Source: Scortum barcoo (lineage: Eukaryota > Chordata > Actinopteri > Centrarchiformes > Terapontidae). From it: a DNA stretch of 64,000 bases. A program made the position numbers and the translations under genes. The notes beneath the pieces were generated by a model. The model saw only the letters and a list, made by a program, of their open reading frames with translations, was not told the origin of the DNA and did no database searches. Shown piece by piece: positions 21,622 through 33,448 of the stretch. The stretch is taken from assembly GCA_023238725.1 (NCBI GenBank), contig CM041543.1:24611392-24675391 (forward strand), in the 5' to 3' direction. Position 1 is the stretch's first letter, and each line of letters opens with the position of its first letter.

Positions 21622-22169
21622 CTGAACTTTACTTTTTTTTAAACACAGCTCTAACTAGACATTAGTTATTTAAAAATTAAACTCCTTCAGGTAATAATGG
21701 CTGACACGTCCTCAAATAAAAGTTATTATTAATATTTGAACTTTTATTTGCAGAAAATTGCGCACCTTTAAAAATCTTTAAAAATCATAAGAGAGAAACT
21801 CCCCACAGCCAATCAGATGTCACACAGACATCACATGTCTTCAAATAAAGGCCTCTATAATGTTCTTTAATCATCCTTCGGCCTTAAAATGATAAATCAG
21901 GTTTCAGTGAATCTTTGTGAGAAGATCAAATGTGATCACATGATTACTGTTTGTATATGAACTATTTCCTGTTTGTGCTGCAGCTCCGTCCTCATCACAG
22001 ACATCTGTACGGCGAGGCCGAGCTGACGGTAATCGCCGGCCGACCCGTCACTCATGTTCGTCTCATCATCAGCCCGGACGGAGGAGTCAGCCGCCTCCGC
22101 CTGTGGGGTCGACCAACGAACTCCACTGCCGCTCCGGCCAATCAGCAGAGGCCAGCATCCAAACTGTGA
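16298..22169 (+). CDS. allc: Allantoicase gene, 11 exons
   Basis: Allantoicase (EC 3.5.3.4) hydrolyses allantoate to ureidoglycolate and urea in the purine degradation route kept by fish. Exons: 16298-16401, 16879-16929, 17130-17217, 18288-18407, 19017-19096, 19176-19308, 19381-19542, 20472-20545, 20704-20812, 20907-21025, 21984-22169. All have AG/GT borders, and exons 2-11 join in phase to about 375 residues. Key peptides are VIFASDEWFAPAANLLK, FGKWMDGWETRRKRTPG, HDWCIIQLGVPGLIYGF, VNSTNRVTHLRLNMHPD, GYSDAHFGHPRNMIG, MADGWETARRLDRP, VDTNHFKGNFPDSC and HVRLIISPDGGVSRLRLWG. The two halves are homologous (DGWETRRKR/DGWETARRL; VDTSFFTGN/VDTNHFKGN), as expected for the duplicated allantoicase fold. 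The length of about 409 fits the family. Exon 1 (MTERRAAVTAAAEPDFLQFN) ends in the wrong phase for exon 2. Candidate polyadenylation signals are at 22231 and 22258. Confidence 0.93.
16358..16381 (+). repeat. 12-bp tandem duplication in allc exon 1
   Basis: GATCTGGCCTGC is followed directly by GATCTGGCCTGT, giving the repeated residues DLAC-DLAC. It lies just upstream of the exon 1/exon 2 phase conflict. Confidence 0.85.
17977..17992 (-). promoter_or_regulatory. CTCF-like motif in allc intron 3
   Basis: The minus strand reads CCACCAGAGGGCACTG, close to the CTCF core consensus CCASYAGRKGGCRS. Predicted by motif only. Confidence 0.4.
19311..19332 (+). repeat. CA microsatellite in allc intron 6
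   Basis: Uninterrupted AC dinucleotides directly after the exon 6 donor, within a 72-bp intron. Confidence 0.9.
19661..20455 (+). repeat. Minisatellite of 9-bp units in allc intron 7
   Basis: About 0.8 kb of imperfect units of the type ACAGGTGGT, ACAGGTGAT and AAAGGTGAT. Because the 9-mer is divisible by three, long stop-free readings occur on both strands. One plus-strand frame reads Gly-X-Y repeats such as GDKGGTGGTGDKG. It fills most of the 929-bp intron between exons 7 and 8 and is not coding. Confidence 0.95.
21580..21620 (+). repeat. (TA)n microsatellite in allc intron 10
   Basis: About twenty TA units in the 958-bp intron before the last allc exon. Confidence 0.95.
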
Positions 22170-22230
22170 CCCTCCGAACACTTTTAATGATCTAATCAGT
22201 GTTTGAGTATGTTTCATAAGTCAGCGTAGA

Positions 22231-22263
22231 AATAAAACACAAAGTCTCACGGTTGTTAATAAA
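22231..22263 (+). terminator. Candidate allc polyadenylation signals
   Basis: AATAAA at 22231-22236 and again at 22258-22263, 60-95 bp after the allc stop codon. Confidence 0.5.
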
Positions 22264-22346
22264 ACTTCCCAGAAACTTAAACAGAAGCTTTTTAACAGAC
22301 TTAAAGCAGCTGCAAAGAGTTTTAACAGCTAATGAAACAGTCTCAG

Positions 22347-22754
22347 TTTAATCCTGATTCCTCAGTATGAGCAAACAGACCAGCAGAAAGCAGGTCATCT
22401 ATTTCTAATTTCTAATAATTCATCTTATTGCTGCCAGCAGTTTAGATTTTTCTGCTAAATCAGAAGTTGAGGAGTTTATTAGCCGGTTAAAAAGAAGCAG
22501 GAGCAGATTTTTCTTTAGAGAATTTTATTTTTGACGTTATATTTTGTGATCCTGGCTGATCCCTCTTCCTGCTTCAGGTCTGTAATACATCTGTTTTATT
22601 GATGAAATACTTTAACATGAGCTCACTGTGGACTTCACTGTAACACAGCCTCTCTCTGGATCATTAATATGAAGACAGAAGATGACGAGGGAACGAGGAA
22701 AACTTTCTTAACTTAAACCTGACATGTGAGCTAACATCAGACTACAGATTTTAA
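22347..22754 (+). repeat. Copy 1 of 0.4-kb inverted repeat pair
   Basis: About 408 bp whose reverse complement recurs at 58737-59143 with clear but imperfect identity and small indels. Shared blocks include TTTAATCCTGATTCCTCAGT, CAGAAGTTGAGGAGTTTATT, TATTGATGAAATACTTTA and GATGACGAGGGAACGAGGAA. No terminal repeats, target duplications, A/B boxes or coding potential are apparent. It starts about 180 bp after the allc stop codon. Family unknown. Confidence 0.85.
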
Positions 22755-23102
22755 AAGAAAATGAGAATAAAAAAACAAGACATCTTTCTTTGACTCACTT
22801 TTAAAACAAAAGCACGTTCTGATCAGATGAAGGTCTTTACAACTTCTGTCCACAGTGGTCGCCACAATCAACACAGAGAGGAAGCTCCTTGTAGCTGCTT
22901 TAATGTCATTTATGAAATAGTTTTGGATGAATTCTTCCACTTCCTGTACTTTCAGCCTATCAGCAGTAAGTAAACTTCTTTCCTGGCTGCTGATTGGTGC
23001 ACTATGAAACTCCTCCTCTTTCTCCTCATCACACTCATTCATTTACATTTAAGATCACTCCTCCATCAGTCATGAATATTTCTTCTCAATAACACTGATT
23101 CA

Positions 23103-23134
23103 GGGTGGGGGTGTTGTAGGGGGAGGGGGAGGGG
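23103..23134 (+). other. Potential G-quadruplex
   Basis: At least four runs of three or more G with short loops: GGGTGGGGG, then after GTTGTA a GGGGGAGGGGGAGGGG stretch. Confidence 0.6.
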
Positions 23135-24279
23135 TCAATGTCCTCTCCCTTCTATTTCAGAAAATAAGAAAATCTAATAGTCATTGATCTACAGCGCATT
23201 GATTTCCCTTCGTCTTCACCTCCGTCATTACTTCTCATTGTCTCTGTTCCTCAACACTCAAGGTCAACTTTAATCAACCTCAGGGGGGGGTGTCACCTGC
23301 CCCCGCCCTCAGCCTTCCCCCACTGAGGAACTGAATTATCTTCTTCAAACCCCCCCCAAAGTAAAATGAAGAAATAAAACCTGAAGTTAAACGAAGTAAA
23401 ACAAATGAAATAAAGAGAAAAATAGAAAAACAAAAGCTGTTTTGAGCTTTTCTGCAGTTGATGAGGTCACCCATCTGACGTCCTCCTGAAGAAGGAGTTC
23501 ATGTGTTCATATGTTCATGTGTTGAACTGCCCTGTATGAACATATGACCCCCCCACCTCCTCACAGGTCAGCCTCTCAGAGCTGAGCATGGACGTGATCT
23601 TTGACCCTGCCTGGACAGCATCAGCGACGAGGCGGATGTGTGTCAGACACTCAGATAAAATTATGACAAATTAGCCTCCATGTGTGGGCCGACTGGAAGC
23701 CCAGAGTCTTAAAGGGGAACTCCCTAACCCCGACCCTTTTCCACCTCACAGTTTCCAGGTGTTTCCAGGTGTGGGGACGTTGTGCAGCTTGGTTTAACAG
23801 GTTTTTTAAAAGTAGTTTAAAGCTTTCAGTGTTGTTTGTTCTGACCAGGAGGAAAAAATTGGGAATCTCTTTTGTTATGCTACATAAATTTGAGTCTGTA
23901 AAATAATATAAATTTATAAAATAAACCTGCAGGAGACACAAACTGATGAAAATAAATAAGAAGTTGTTCTTCCTGAATGAGGAATGTTTCTGTGTTCAGT
24001 AGAAATAAACAGAAAGGACCAAATCAAACACGTTGGTTTAACACCAAAACACAAAGGTGTTTAAATATACGGTCTTAATCTTTTTTTTTTCATTTAATTA
24101 TATATTAAATATAAATACTGTACTTTTTACTCAACTTATCTAACTTGAATTACTTTAAAGATTACAATTAATACTAAATATAATCAATCAGTAAATTATA
24201 GATTAAGATAATATACAGTTGTTTGTTTGCTACTGATCCAGAGGAGGAATGAAAGTCATCGAAATGAGCTCCACCTTCC

Positions 24280-24315
24280 AACAACAACAACAACAACAAC
24301 AATAATAATAATAAT
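24280..24315 (+). repeat. (CAA)n/(TAA)n microsatellite
   Basis: Seven CAA units running into five TAA units. Confidence 0.9.
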
Positions 24316-24500
24316 ATGCTCTTTTTATTTTTTGTATTTTAAGTATATTGCAGTCATCCAAGTTGCTGCAGAAATCTGTAGATTTATGTGTTGCACATTT
24401 GATAAACAATCTACCGACTACATTTAACTTTATCTAAAATTTCAAATTTACATGTCCTTTAAAGGACTTCATGACGAGCCTCCTTCAGTTTTTGTGATTT

Positions 24501-24680
24501 CAAGATTCAAGATTCAAGATTTTTATTGTCATTTGCACAGATAAAAACAGGTTTCACTGTACAATGAAATTCTTGCTTTGCTCTTCCGTCTTCAATGCCA
24601 GGATAAAGTAGAAAAATATAAATACAAAAATACAAGTAAATAATATACACTAAATAATATACAGTAAATAATTTACAATA
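24501..24680 (-). mobile_element. LINE-like 3' end (Rex1/L2 type tail)
   Basis: Starts with (TTCAAGA)n followed by TTTTTATTGTCATTTGCACA and ACAATGAAATTCTTGC. Read on the minus strand this is a TGACAATAAA-type end with a heptamer tail, typical of CR1/L2/Rex1-like LINEs and their SINEs in fish. It is 5' truncated. The family call is from memory of such tails. Confidence 0.55.
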
Positions 24681-25606
24681 AAAATCAGTAATTTCATGAG
24701 TCTGAACATGGCGGGAGATTTTAGAGCAGAGCTCCACCCAACTGTCAGATCACACCAACACCGCCATCCTTCATTCACAAACACACAAATACACATTAAT
24801 GTTCTCAAATCTGAAGCTGCTTCAGTGCAAAAAACACAAATGATTCCCAGTGTGAGCGAACACAACCAAACACTCCTCTCCCCAAAGAGACACACAAGTC
24901 ATGTTTGCTGCTCTCCTGATCTGGATTTAAACACAGTGTGAAGTTTAACCACACCAAAGCACCGAGCATTGGTGGAAGCTGCAACAATACAGACCAAACT
25001 GAGCCAAACTATAACACTGTCCTCCAGGATCAGCTGGAGGTCTGATCATCGACCGGCTGTCTGACGTTAATAAAGATGAAGCACACAGAGGAAATTAAAG
25101 CCCGGCTTCCTTCTTCTAATGAGATCATATCCATCATGTTGTGCTCTTTAACCCACCGTTCAACCCCCCCAACACCTCCAAACACACCACGACAACCAGC
25201 ACCACCTCTGCTACAGCGCCGGAGCAAAAACACAGTTGGTCCTGAAGGTGGCGCCAAAGAAAACATCATTCAAATCACAAAGGTTCACCTGGAGAGCAGA
25301 AACGAGATCTAAACACGTCGTCTTCCGCCGCTGTCATCTGTACGAGCACGTTTTTACTTTTATCAAAGGAGCCTGACGACTTCAGAGAAAAGAAAAAAGG
25401 ATCCAAATATTTCAGTTGTTTCCTGCTCGACCATTGATGGCGACACGACCTTTCACCTCCTCCTGACTTCCTGTTTGATGTGTGACTTAAAATAAAAATA
25501 TAAACAAAACACATAAAACATTAAATATGAACTATGATGAACAGGTGTGTGTGTGTGTTTGACGTGAACATACCTGTGACATCATCTTGTACGTGTCGTT
25601 ATCCAG

Positions 25607-25619
25607 CAGCAGGGGGCAG
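25607..25619 (+). promoter_or_regulatory. CTCF-like motif
   Basis: CAGCAGGGGGCAG on the plus strand matches the CTCF core apart from its first position. Confidence 0.35.
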
Positions 25620-25659
25620 TAAAGACTCAGTGTGACTCCTGCAGACAGGAGTAAATGTT

Positions 25660-25880
25660 TTTCAAGATTCAAGATTCAAGATTCAAGATTCTTTATTGTC
25701 ATTCCAACACAAGTCAAACATGGATGGAGCGAGATAAGATACCCTGGTCCCGGTGCAAGCCCAAAAGTATAAAGATATAAAAAAGTATAATATTATAAAA
25801 ATAAAATAAACAAGATAAAATAAACAAGATAGAAAAGCGAAAATGAGGTAGTGCAAGAGACACACATGACATATTACAGT
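25660..25880 (-). mobile_element. Second LINE-like 3' end (Rex1/L2 type tail)
   Basis: (TTCAAGA)n followed by TTCTTTATTGTCATTCCAAC, the same arrangement as at 24501, and GGTGCAAGCCCAAAAG further in. Minus orientation and truncated. The two copies are 1.1 kb apart. Confidence 0.55.
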
Positions 25881-26395
25881 TTTTTACACTTTTACACATT
25901 TAATTTACAAAACTCACACTTGATGTGCCCTTTGATCTTATATCTAAAATTTTGAATTAATGAGCAAATATTTCATCCCAAATTGAGTTTAATGTTTTAA
26001 TGAGCAGATTGTGACACATAGTGAAGATTTTCATTAATCACCTACAGTTTTTAAGCATTAAAATGTAAAAAAGGAGGGGTTTTTTTGTATTTGCGGGTTT
26101 TTAGGAGTTTGTGTTTATTTGAGACATTTTGATATTTATGAGGTATATTTTTCCCTCATTGGTACAAATCTGCCTCCACAGGTGGTTTTATTAACTCTTC
26201 TGATCCCAGACTATGATGTGAAACCTCAACAGAAACACACCTGAGCCTGTTAGTCAGGTGTGAACACACACATGCCGACATTTATAACATTTTACACTGA
26301 AATGAATTCATTTTAAACAGAATCGCTGTGATCAGTGGATTCATTTATTAAAAATGAAAGTTTAATAAACGTCTGTCAGTTGTTCCATATAAGTT
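25881..26395. other. AT-rich non-coding stretch
   Basis: No gene or clear repeat recognised. Confidence 0.4.
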
Positions 26396-26695
26396 TGCAG
26401 AATCAGTGACATATTTTAAATCGCTTCTTAAAAACTTTTTTTAAAAAGCCTTTCATCTACTACATCTTCATTTTATTTGATTTATTTCCAACATTTATTA
26501 TGTGTGTTATTATAATTGGTTATTATATATTATTGCTCTTTGTTGTTGAATATTTTATTCCTTTTATTTTTGTGTGTCTGATTTTATTTTCCTCAGTCTT
26601 TTAATGTTTTAATCCCATCTTAGTCATATAAAGCTCTTTGCAGCTTTGTTTTGAAAAGTGTACAAATAAAGTTTATCATTATTTTCATTATGAAC
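26396..26695 (+). mobile_element. LINE 3' fragment
   Basis: The end reads AAAGCTCTTTGCAGCTTTGT, TTTGAAAAGTGTACAAATAA and AGTTTATCATTATTTTCATT. This matches the common fish LINE ending in which a 'TTTTGAAAAGTGC...AATAAAGTTTATTATTATT' tail is preceded by long T-rich 3' UTR sequence. No RT domain remains. Confidence 0.5.
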
Positions 26696-27049
26696 CGTGA
26701 CTCCATAATGCTGCAGCTGCTGAACGACAGCGACAGACGTCTGTTCGTTTGTTTGAGTTTGTCTTCATGAACTGAGCCTGTATATTTTCTGACTGTTTGA
26801 GTTCACGTATGCTGATCCTCGGTGCAGTTTCCTTCCTGTCTTCTCAGTCTTAAAGATCATTTTTCCAAAACATCATCACAGTCAGTGCCGTTAATGGACT
26901 GAAAACAACATGGCGGCTCTTCTGTTCTGCATCAGTGAATCACATCTTGGATAGTTGAGCCTCCAGATCTATCTGTGATGGAGGATCGGTCGGCGGTGTG
27001 TAATGTGGGGGGGTGTTTTTGAATGAAGGTAGAGGATTCTGGGTAATAA

Positions 27050-27450
27050 CACTGCCCCAGCCGTCATCCTTCTCCCTCCTGATCCCACACAGCGAGGCCG
27101 GAGGTCTGAAGGGGGGGGCACCCAGACGAGCTCTCGCCGTGGTTTGATTTGTTCACGTTATGCTGATGAGTCCGCCGCTTTCCCCCAGGAGGATTCACAC
27201 TGACACGGTTTGACCAAATTTCTCCAGCGAGGGTCGTTGGAAATGTGATTCAGGAGTCTCGGGGGAAATAAACACGCAAGGTGCTGCTGCTGTTCGCCGT
27301 CAGGCAAAGTAATATCCTCAGCCTGTTAGACGCCACAATAATCTTCACAGGGCCGAGCCGAGGAACGCCACCCCCCCCCCCGGGACACCCAGTGACGCCC
27401 GGGGACAGTCTGCTGGGGTTTATGGGGCCGTCGTCACACAGCGGTCAAAG
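27050..27450. promoter_or_regulatory. CNE-like block
   Basis: GC-balanced sequence without repeats or splice-flanked frames, with an octamer-like TTATGCTGATGAG and TTTGACCAAATTTC near 27150-27220. It is interrupted by C and G homopolymers. Judged by texture only. Confidence 0.25.
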
Positions 27451-28877
27451 TCAGCTCACTGATGGTGAACGACGCCAACAGAAACAGAAATTCTTCATCT
27501 GATAGTCAAAACTGTTCAGAAAGCAGCCAGTGAACTTCCATCTTCAGCGTCTCATCTCGATGTAAAGGTCGCTCTCCACACAGAAGCTTGTTATCGATCG
27601 ATCTCATCTCTGGTCAGACGCACAAGCACAAACAGCTGCTATTGTTTTTATCCTGACAAATGCAGAGTCGGCACAACATGGAGGCTGCAGTGTGTCATTA
27701 TTGTGTCTGCTTCATCACCAAAGTGAGCTCTGTACAGAGTCACATGATCATTTATAGATCAGGAAACAAATACAGTCACACATTCATCTTCATCGATGAA
27801 CAACCACGCATCCAACACCAATAAAAGACTGAAGCTGAGCTGTTCTGGTCATCTAACATCTCCAGCTGGTGAAGAAAGCTCAGAGACTTGTCAGCTTTTA
27901 AATATGAGCAGAAAGCATCCTGACTGGAAACATTACAGATGGTATGTGTGACTGTTTTAAAATGATAAACTTAAAAATTAAAATATAAATCCACAACAGA
28001 ATTATATTTTTCACACATCTGAGTTAACATGAAAATAAATATGCAACAGTCCAGTTTGCATTTTCACAGACTCGTTCTTTAATAAAACTAGGAAAAATGT
28101 TCGACATTAATTTTAATGTTGTTCCTGCTCTACAGTGGATAATATTCAACTGTTAACTCAAATGTGAAAATCAAATATAAAGTGGTTTAATTTTCCATTT
28201 GTGCATTTTTCAAGACTGATTGACTGTAAATGTGACAAACCGAGCTGCTGATTTGTTTATTAGATTAAAATATTCCACAGATCAACAACCCTCTGGTGTA
28301 AAATGACAAATAAATGAACTCTGAACCCTGAAATTCTGCAGGAAACTGGAATCTAACCTATTTAAAAGATGATGTGTGTGAAGTTTTCGAGAAGAGCTGC
28401 CGACACGAGGTTAGCATGAGCAGCTAAGGCTAACTGGCTGATTTTCAGAATAAAGTTAAAAACGCACCATTATCTGTATGGATGACAGGAATGTGTCAAA
28501 TAAAATGACAGTTATTGAGATTAAGATATTAAATTCAATAACTTCATGAATCTTCCATCAGACTTTAGATTGATTTCACGCTCTGCAGGCAGTTTTATTT
28601 CATTTCTATGAAAATTAACCTGCAGAGTTTTTATTTCACTTCACTTTTTGTTAAAGTTAAGATTCTTTTTTTTTTCCTTCAGTTTGGTTTTAGTGTCTGC
28701 AGAGTCGACTGGCACATTTAATATTTCAGACAGAGTTTAAACTGTGAAAAGCCCTGAGTGTGTGTGTGTGTGTGTTCATGCTCATGCAATCTTAATGCAG
28801 ACGCCACCAGGGAGCCACCCAATCAACAGCCAGAATATCTTTCCCTGCTTTATTACAGACAGTCGATCTGTATGCAG

Positions 28878-28878
<1 letters not shown>

Positions 28879-28913
<35 letters not shown>

Positions 28914-28924
28914 CTCTCTCTCTC
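28879..28924 (+). repeat. (CA)n(CT)n microsatellite
   Basis: About sixteen CA units followed by seven CT units. Confidence 0.9.
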
Positions 28925-29700
28925 TTCAGATCATTTCTCCGTCACACTCGCTCGCTCACGTCTGCAGTGTGTGTAAATGGATGCAGAGAGAGGGAGAGGT
29001 GGAGGCAACGAGTTCACAGGGATTGACATTTTTAAAAGAAATGACGGTGGTGTGTATCGATTCACACACACACACACACACACACACTGGGGAGGAGGAG
29101 CTGCAGGTTGACACTCTCATGTATCACCATTATATCTGAGCCACAGAGCTCAACATCCATTTTTCTGAGAACTAAATATACGATAACATCACTGCTGATA
29201 TTCACAGAAACTCTGAAACATCTTGGAACAACAGCAAAGACATGAAACCTCTTTCTTAATGTGCCTCTAAGTTTCCTTTCCAAGCAGAAAAAATGATTTT
29301 CTCTTCTAAAAAATATGAATGTGTTATTTTCAAGGTAAATGTTAGCAAAACACAAAATCTTTAAACTCTGATTCATGTTTTGAAAAAAAAGGGTTAGGTG
29401 TGCTGGGACAAGGAGGTGATTGGTTCACCTGTTTCCTTAATGAAGACCGACCTCATAAGGACACAGCAGGCAGAGAAAATCTTTCAGCAGCTGCAGGAGT
29501 TGGTTTTAAATGTTTTCACATATATGTTTATTTACATTCTTATTATTTTTGGGGGTTCATTGCTGTGTGACACAAAAGTGATAAAACATGAGAGGGTGAA
29601 GGTTCTTAACTGACTTTTTAATTTAATGAACTTGGCAGCAGTAATCAGAATAAAACCTGCATTAATTTAACATCTATATACATAAACAGAATACAAGCTG

Positions 29701-30204
29701 TATGTACACTGCAAAAACAGCCCTACTAGAAACAAGCAAAATATTCCTATATTCAATCAAATTATCTTGTATCAAGCAAAAAAATCTGCCAATGGGGTAA
29801 GCTTTTTTTGCTTGACAAGAATTCTAAAAATAAGCACAAAATTCTTTCTCTGTAAGACTAAAATGAGACTTAAAACTAGACAGAAAATCTTAAATTAAGA
29901 TTAAATCTTAAATTGAGAAGTTTTGTGAGTGGTCTTACTCTTAAAATAAGGCAAATAATCTTGGTGCTCCACTGAGATCTATTGTAAAACATTTTTATAC
30001 TCTGTTTATGGTTCATTTTAGCTCAAAATTAGCTGGAATATCTTATCAAGAAAAACTTAGCCATACTTTCTTAAAATGAGGTAATATTTCTAATGTAAAT
30101 AATGCTTGATGAGATTAATATTCTTTTTGGACCAAAAATAAGATTTATTTCCTTGATACAAGGCTTTTTTACTTTCTTGAAATTCCTTTTTTGCAGTGTA
30201 TGTA
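29701..30204. mobile_element. MITE with TATGTA target duplication
   Basis: The element 29707-30198 begins CACTGCAAAAAC and ends TTTTTTGCAGTG, which are complementary termini. TATGTA flanks it on both sides (29701-29706 and 30199-30204). The interior (492 bp) is AT-rich with many AAGATT/AATCTT motifs and no frame of note, so it is non-autonomous. The CACTGCAAAAA ends are common among fish MITEs. The superfamily is uncertain. Confidence 0.8.
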
Positions 30205-30623
30205 TTTATACTTGTTGTAATCTAACACCACCCTCAGTGTTTAGCTACAGTCCAGATGAGTTAATAATGAGTTAAAAGTGTTGCTCAGAGGCACTGTGGC
30301 AGGGTGGCTTCTGTGTAATCACAAAGAGGTCAGAGGTCAACATATAAAGCAGGTTTGTCCTCAGAAAACACACAACAATATTTGTGGGGATCCTGACTGA
30401 CATAATGCATTGATCCTCACTGTGACCTTTAACCCCGAACCTGAGTCTAACCTGAATCCTTAAACCAGGTGTGACCCTTCAGTTCAGGATGTCCTCAGAG
30501 TGATGGTTTAAAACTGATGCTGGTCCTCACAAAGATACAGAGACACACCCACACACAGAAATGATGTGGGTTTTTTTTGTTTGTTTCACCTGTCAGCTGG
30601 TTAAACACCTTTTGTGGCAGCGT

Positions 30624-30742
30624 GACACACACACACACACTCACACACACACACACACACACACACACCCACACACACACACACACACCCACACACACAC
30701 ACACACACCTACACACACACACACACACACTCACACACACCT

Positions 30743-30774
<32 letters not shown>
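30624..30774 (+). repeat. Interrupted CA microsatellite
   Basis: About 150 bp of CA with regularly spaced TC, CC and CT interruptions. Confidence 0.95.
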
Positions 30775-30775
<1 letters not shown>

Positions 30776-33342
30776 ACAAAATGTAAATATTTTATCAATA
30801 AACACTTACTCGTGTACTTAAACTTCAAACAGTCTGTATTTTTGTATTTAGAAAATATTTTTGATGCCAACAGGATTCATTAGTTTAGGACATGCAGGTG
30901 AGAGTGAAGTCGGCTCGTCGGAAACTCTTTTAACTTCATATTTTTCACGTATTTTGTGTTCATTTTAATTCAGCTGTATTGAACCTCTCTTTGTATATAT
31001 TTCAGTATTTTTAATTCTGCACAAACACACAGTAAACCTGCATTAACTGAATATACATAAATATATATCACTGACTGTGGCTTAACCAGGTCGTTAAGCT
31101 AATCACCCATTAAACACAGAGTATTGATCATCTGGGTTGTTTTTGACACTGACAGATTTCCTGCTCTGTTTTCAGGAGGACCTGATGCTTTATGCACGAA
31201 TAACTCAGGATGTTACACGTCAGCATGGAGGATCCAGAGCAGCCTCTCCATAAATAGATCAATAGATAAATTGACCAATCAATCACTACAGATAAGTATT
31301 GTATTAATTCAGAGGGAGAAACCTGCCATTCTGAAGCGGCTACTTCACATAAATCATAAAAACAACTTTAATTAAAAGAACAAATTGTATAAAATGACTA
31401 AATGAAACAGAAAAACATAAAATAAATAAACTGAATATTCACAGTACAGTGACAGTAATACACTTTAATATGGTGTACATTAGTAAGTCAAACAGAAGCA
31501 GTAAAGTCAGAATTCATTCATTTAACATTACAATATAAGAGTAAATGGATTCCTCACATTATGTGTCTGAATATGAACGACAGCTGAACATTTAATGTGA
31601 CTGAAAGCTCCACAACAGCTGTTTCCACTGTCAAGAATGATGAATTTACTGAAATTATTTAAAGTCATGTTGTCCTAAACAGGAAGGAGCAACAGAAAAA
31701 GAGGAAGAGGAGTGCTGAAGATCATTTATTAAAGTGGAGAGAGAGAGGTGGTCGGGCGATCTGCATTATAAATGATCAGTCTCAGTCTGACAAATCAGTT
31801 GTGACGTGTTGAGAGTCTGTCGACAGGAAAGGCAGATAATCAAACAGGATCACCGTATCAATATTTATCACCACAGAGTGTGCATATGTGTGTGTGTGTG
31901 TGTTAATGTTATATCTCTGCTTCTGTTTGTGTCTTCAGCTGCTGGAAAACACAAAGTTTGGAGTCGATAACATGAAAAAAGAACATGAATGTAGGATTTA
32001 TTGTCACAGTCACGACGACATCATCAGTATTTACAGTCCCAATTTTTTTACAGTGTGAAACCTTTACTTTGTGTACTCTGTATGAAATGGAGACTCTGTG
32101 GAAAGGATGTTTTATAATTAGTCGTTACTGCTTTCAGCAGCAGTTTAGTGACAGGCTGTCAGCCTGACTCTAAGCCCCGCCCCCTCCCCCGGACGTTGAC
32201 ACGCCACCCCGTCGCCCTCCAGACTCAGGGTGAGGTCGGAGAGACAAATCTGTAAATCTGACATTCATACTCCTCCAGACAGGAAGTGCGAACGTGTCAC
32301 ATGACGGAGCCTCACGAGACTTCACGGGTGGCATGCAAACAACAAACGTCCCAAATTACCTCGACACGATCAATAATCATCAGCCGGCTCACTCTCAGGT
32401 GACAACTGCACCGCATACTGATCCCCCGAGGAGGAGGAGGAGGATGAGGAGGTGCTTCTTCAGCAGCTTCAGCAGCGTGTCGACCTGCTGACTGAAGGTC
32501 TGACTTCAGGCGACAACATGCAGCTTACTGAGAAAAAGACCAACACACACTGAATTTACTTTGTGCTGTAACTGTTGTTGGTGGAAGTCTTTTTTCATTT
32601 CATTTTTAAAGGTAAATAGCAAAATGTTGATTTGTAAATGTAAATAAACTGTTGTGTTGACTTGGAGTCAGCCTTCCTGCTGACTCGATGCTAATCGCTG
32701 ACTGAAGGTCAGTCCTGCTGCCTGCAGACTCTGACGAGACGGAGAAACAATGATTTGTATTGGAAACAGTTAAACAGCCAGCAGCGTCTGGAAACATCCG
32801 TCTCCTTTTGGCTCGTGTGTCTCTGCTAATTACAGATTGTTTGGATAATTAGTGTTTGCTGTTGCTCGTAATCAGCTGATGTGAGAGGAAACCTTCTTCC
32901 ATAGACTGAAAACTGTTGGGAACTCGGTTTAATTTGTACTGCAGGAGGAGCAGAGAGATATGGATCCACCTGCTGCAGCTGATTAGAGTGTGTGTCAATA
33001 CACCTGGAGATTTGCCTGGAGACCTTCACAGTGTTTGACCTCCTCCGAGCTGAGCGTCACTTTGAACACGAACAGCTTCGGAGTGAAGCGACCTCGACAG
33101 GAGCTCAATTATCTGTGATGTGATTCCTCCTGTAGAGGACGTAAAAATAAAGTGGGGAGCTGCAGCAAAGCCCTCAATAAAAGTTTTGATGATGTTTTAT
33201 TTACTGTCCAGCTGTCGTAATAAGTAACTCTGTTTGTGTTTTTTTATTGTTGCTCTTCTGTAGCTGCTGTTCACTGATGGTTAAAGAAGACAAATAGATG
33301 CTTAAGACAATTTTCACGACTGATGAAGTTAAAGAAAGGCTG

Positions 33343-33410
33343 CTGTGTGAGTGTGTGTGTGTGTGTGTGTGTGAGTGTGTGAGTGTGTGTGAGTGTGTGT
33401 GTGTGTGTGT

Positions 33411-33445
<35 letters not shown>
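33343..33445 (+). repeat. Interrupted GT microsatellite
   Basis: About 100 bp of GT with GA interruptions. Confidence 0.95.

Positions 33446-33448
<3 letters not shown>

Larger units (their letters stand above)
22755..24500. other. Non-coding stretch downstream of allc
   Basis: Only short chance frames. It includes a G-rich run (23103-23134), a polyC/G-biased segment near 23280-23360 and a CAA/TAA tract (24280-24315). No gene recognised. Confidence 0.5.
26696..29700. other. Non-coding region with CNE-like block and CA tracts
   Basis: No gene supported. 27050-27450 is GC-balanced and unlike neighbouring AT-rich DNA (see separate entry). CA/CT microsatellites lie at 28879-28924 and 29064-29088. 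The rest is unique AT-rich sequence. Confidence 0.45.

Noticed and set aside
22737..23042. 101-codon minus-strand frame beginning MNECDEEKEEEFHSAPISSQ
   Set aside because: No recognised domain, partly overlaps the 407-bp repeat, and has no splice or promoter context.
30495..30821. Cys-Val and His-Thr frames near 30.6 kb (and similar ones at 33.2-33.6, 35.0 and 28.8 kb)
   Set aside because: Simple CA/GT repeat translations.
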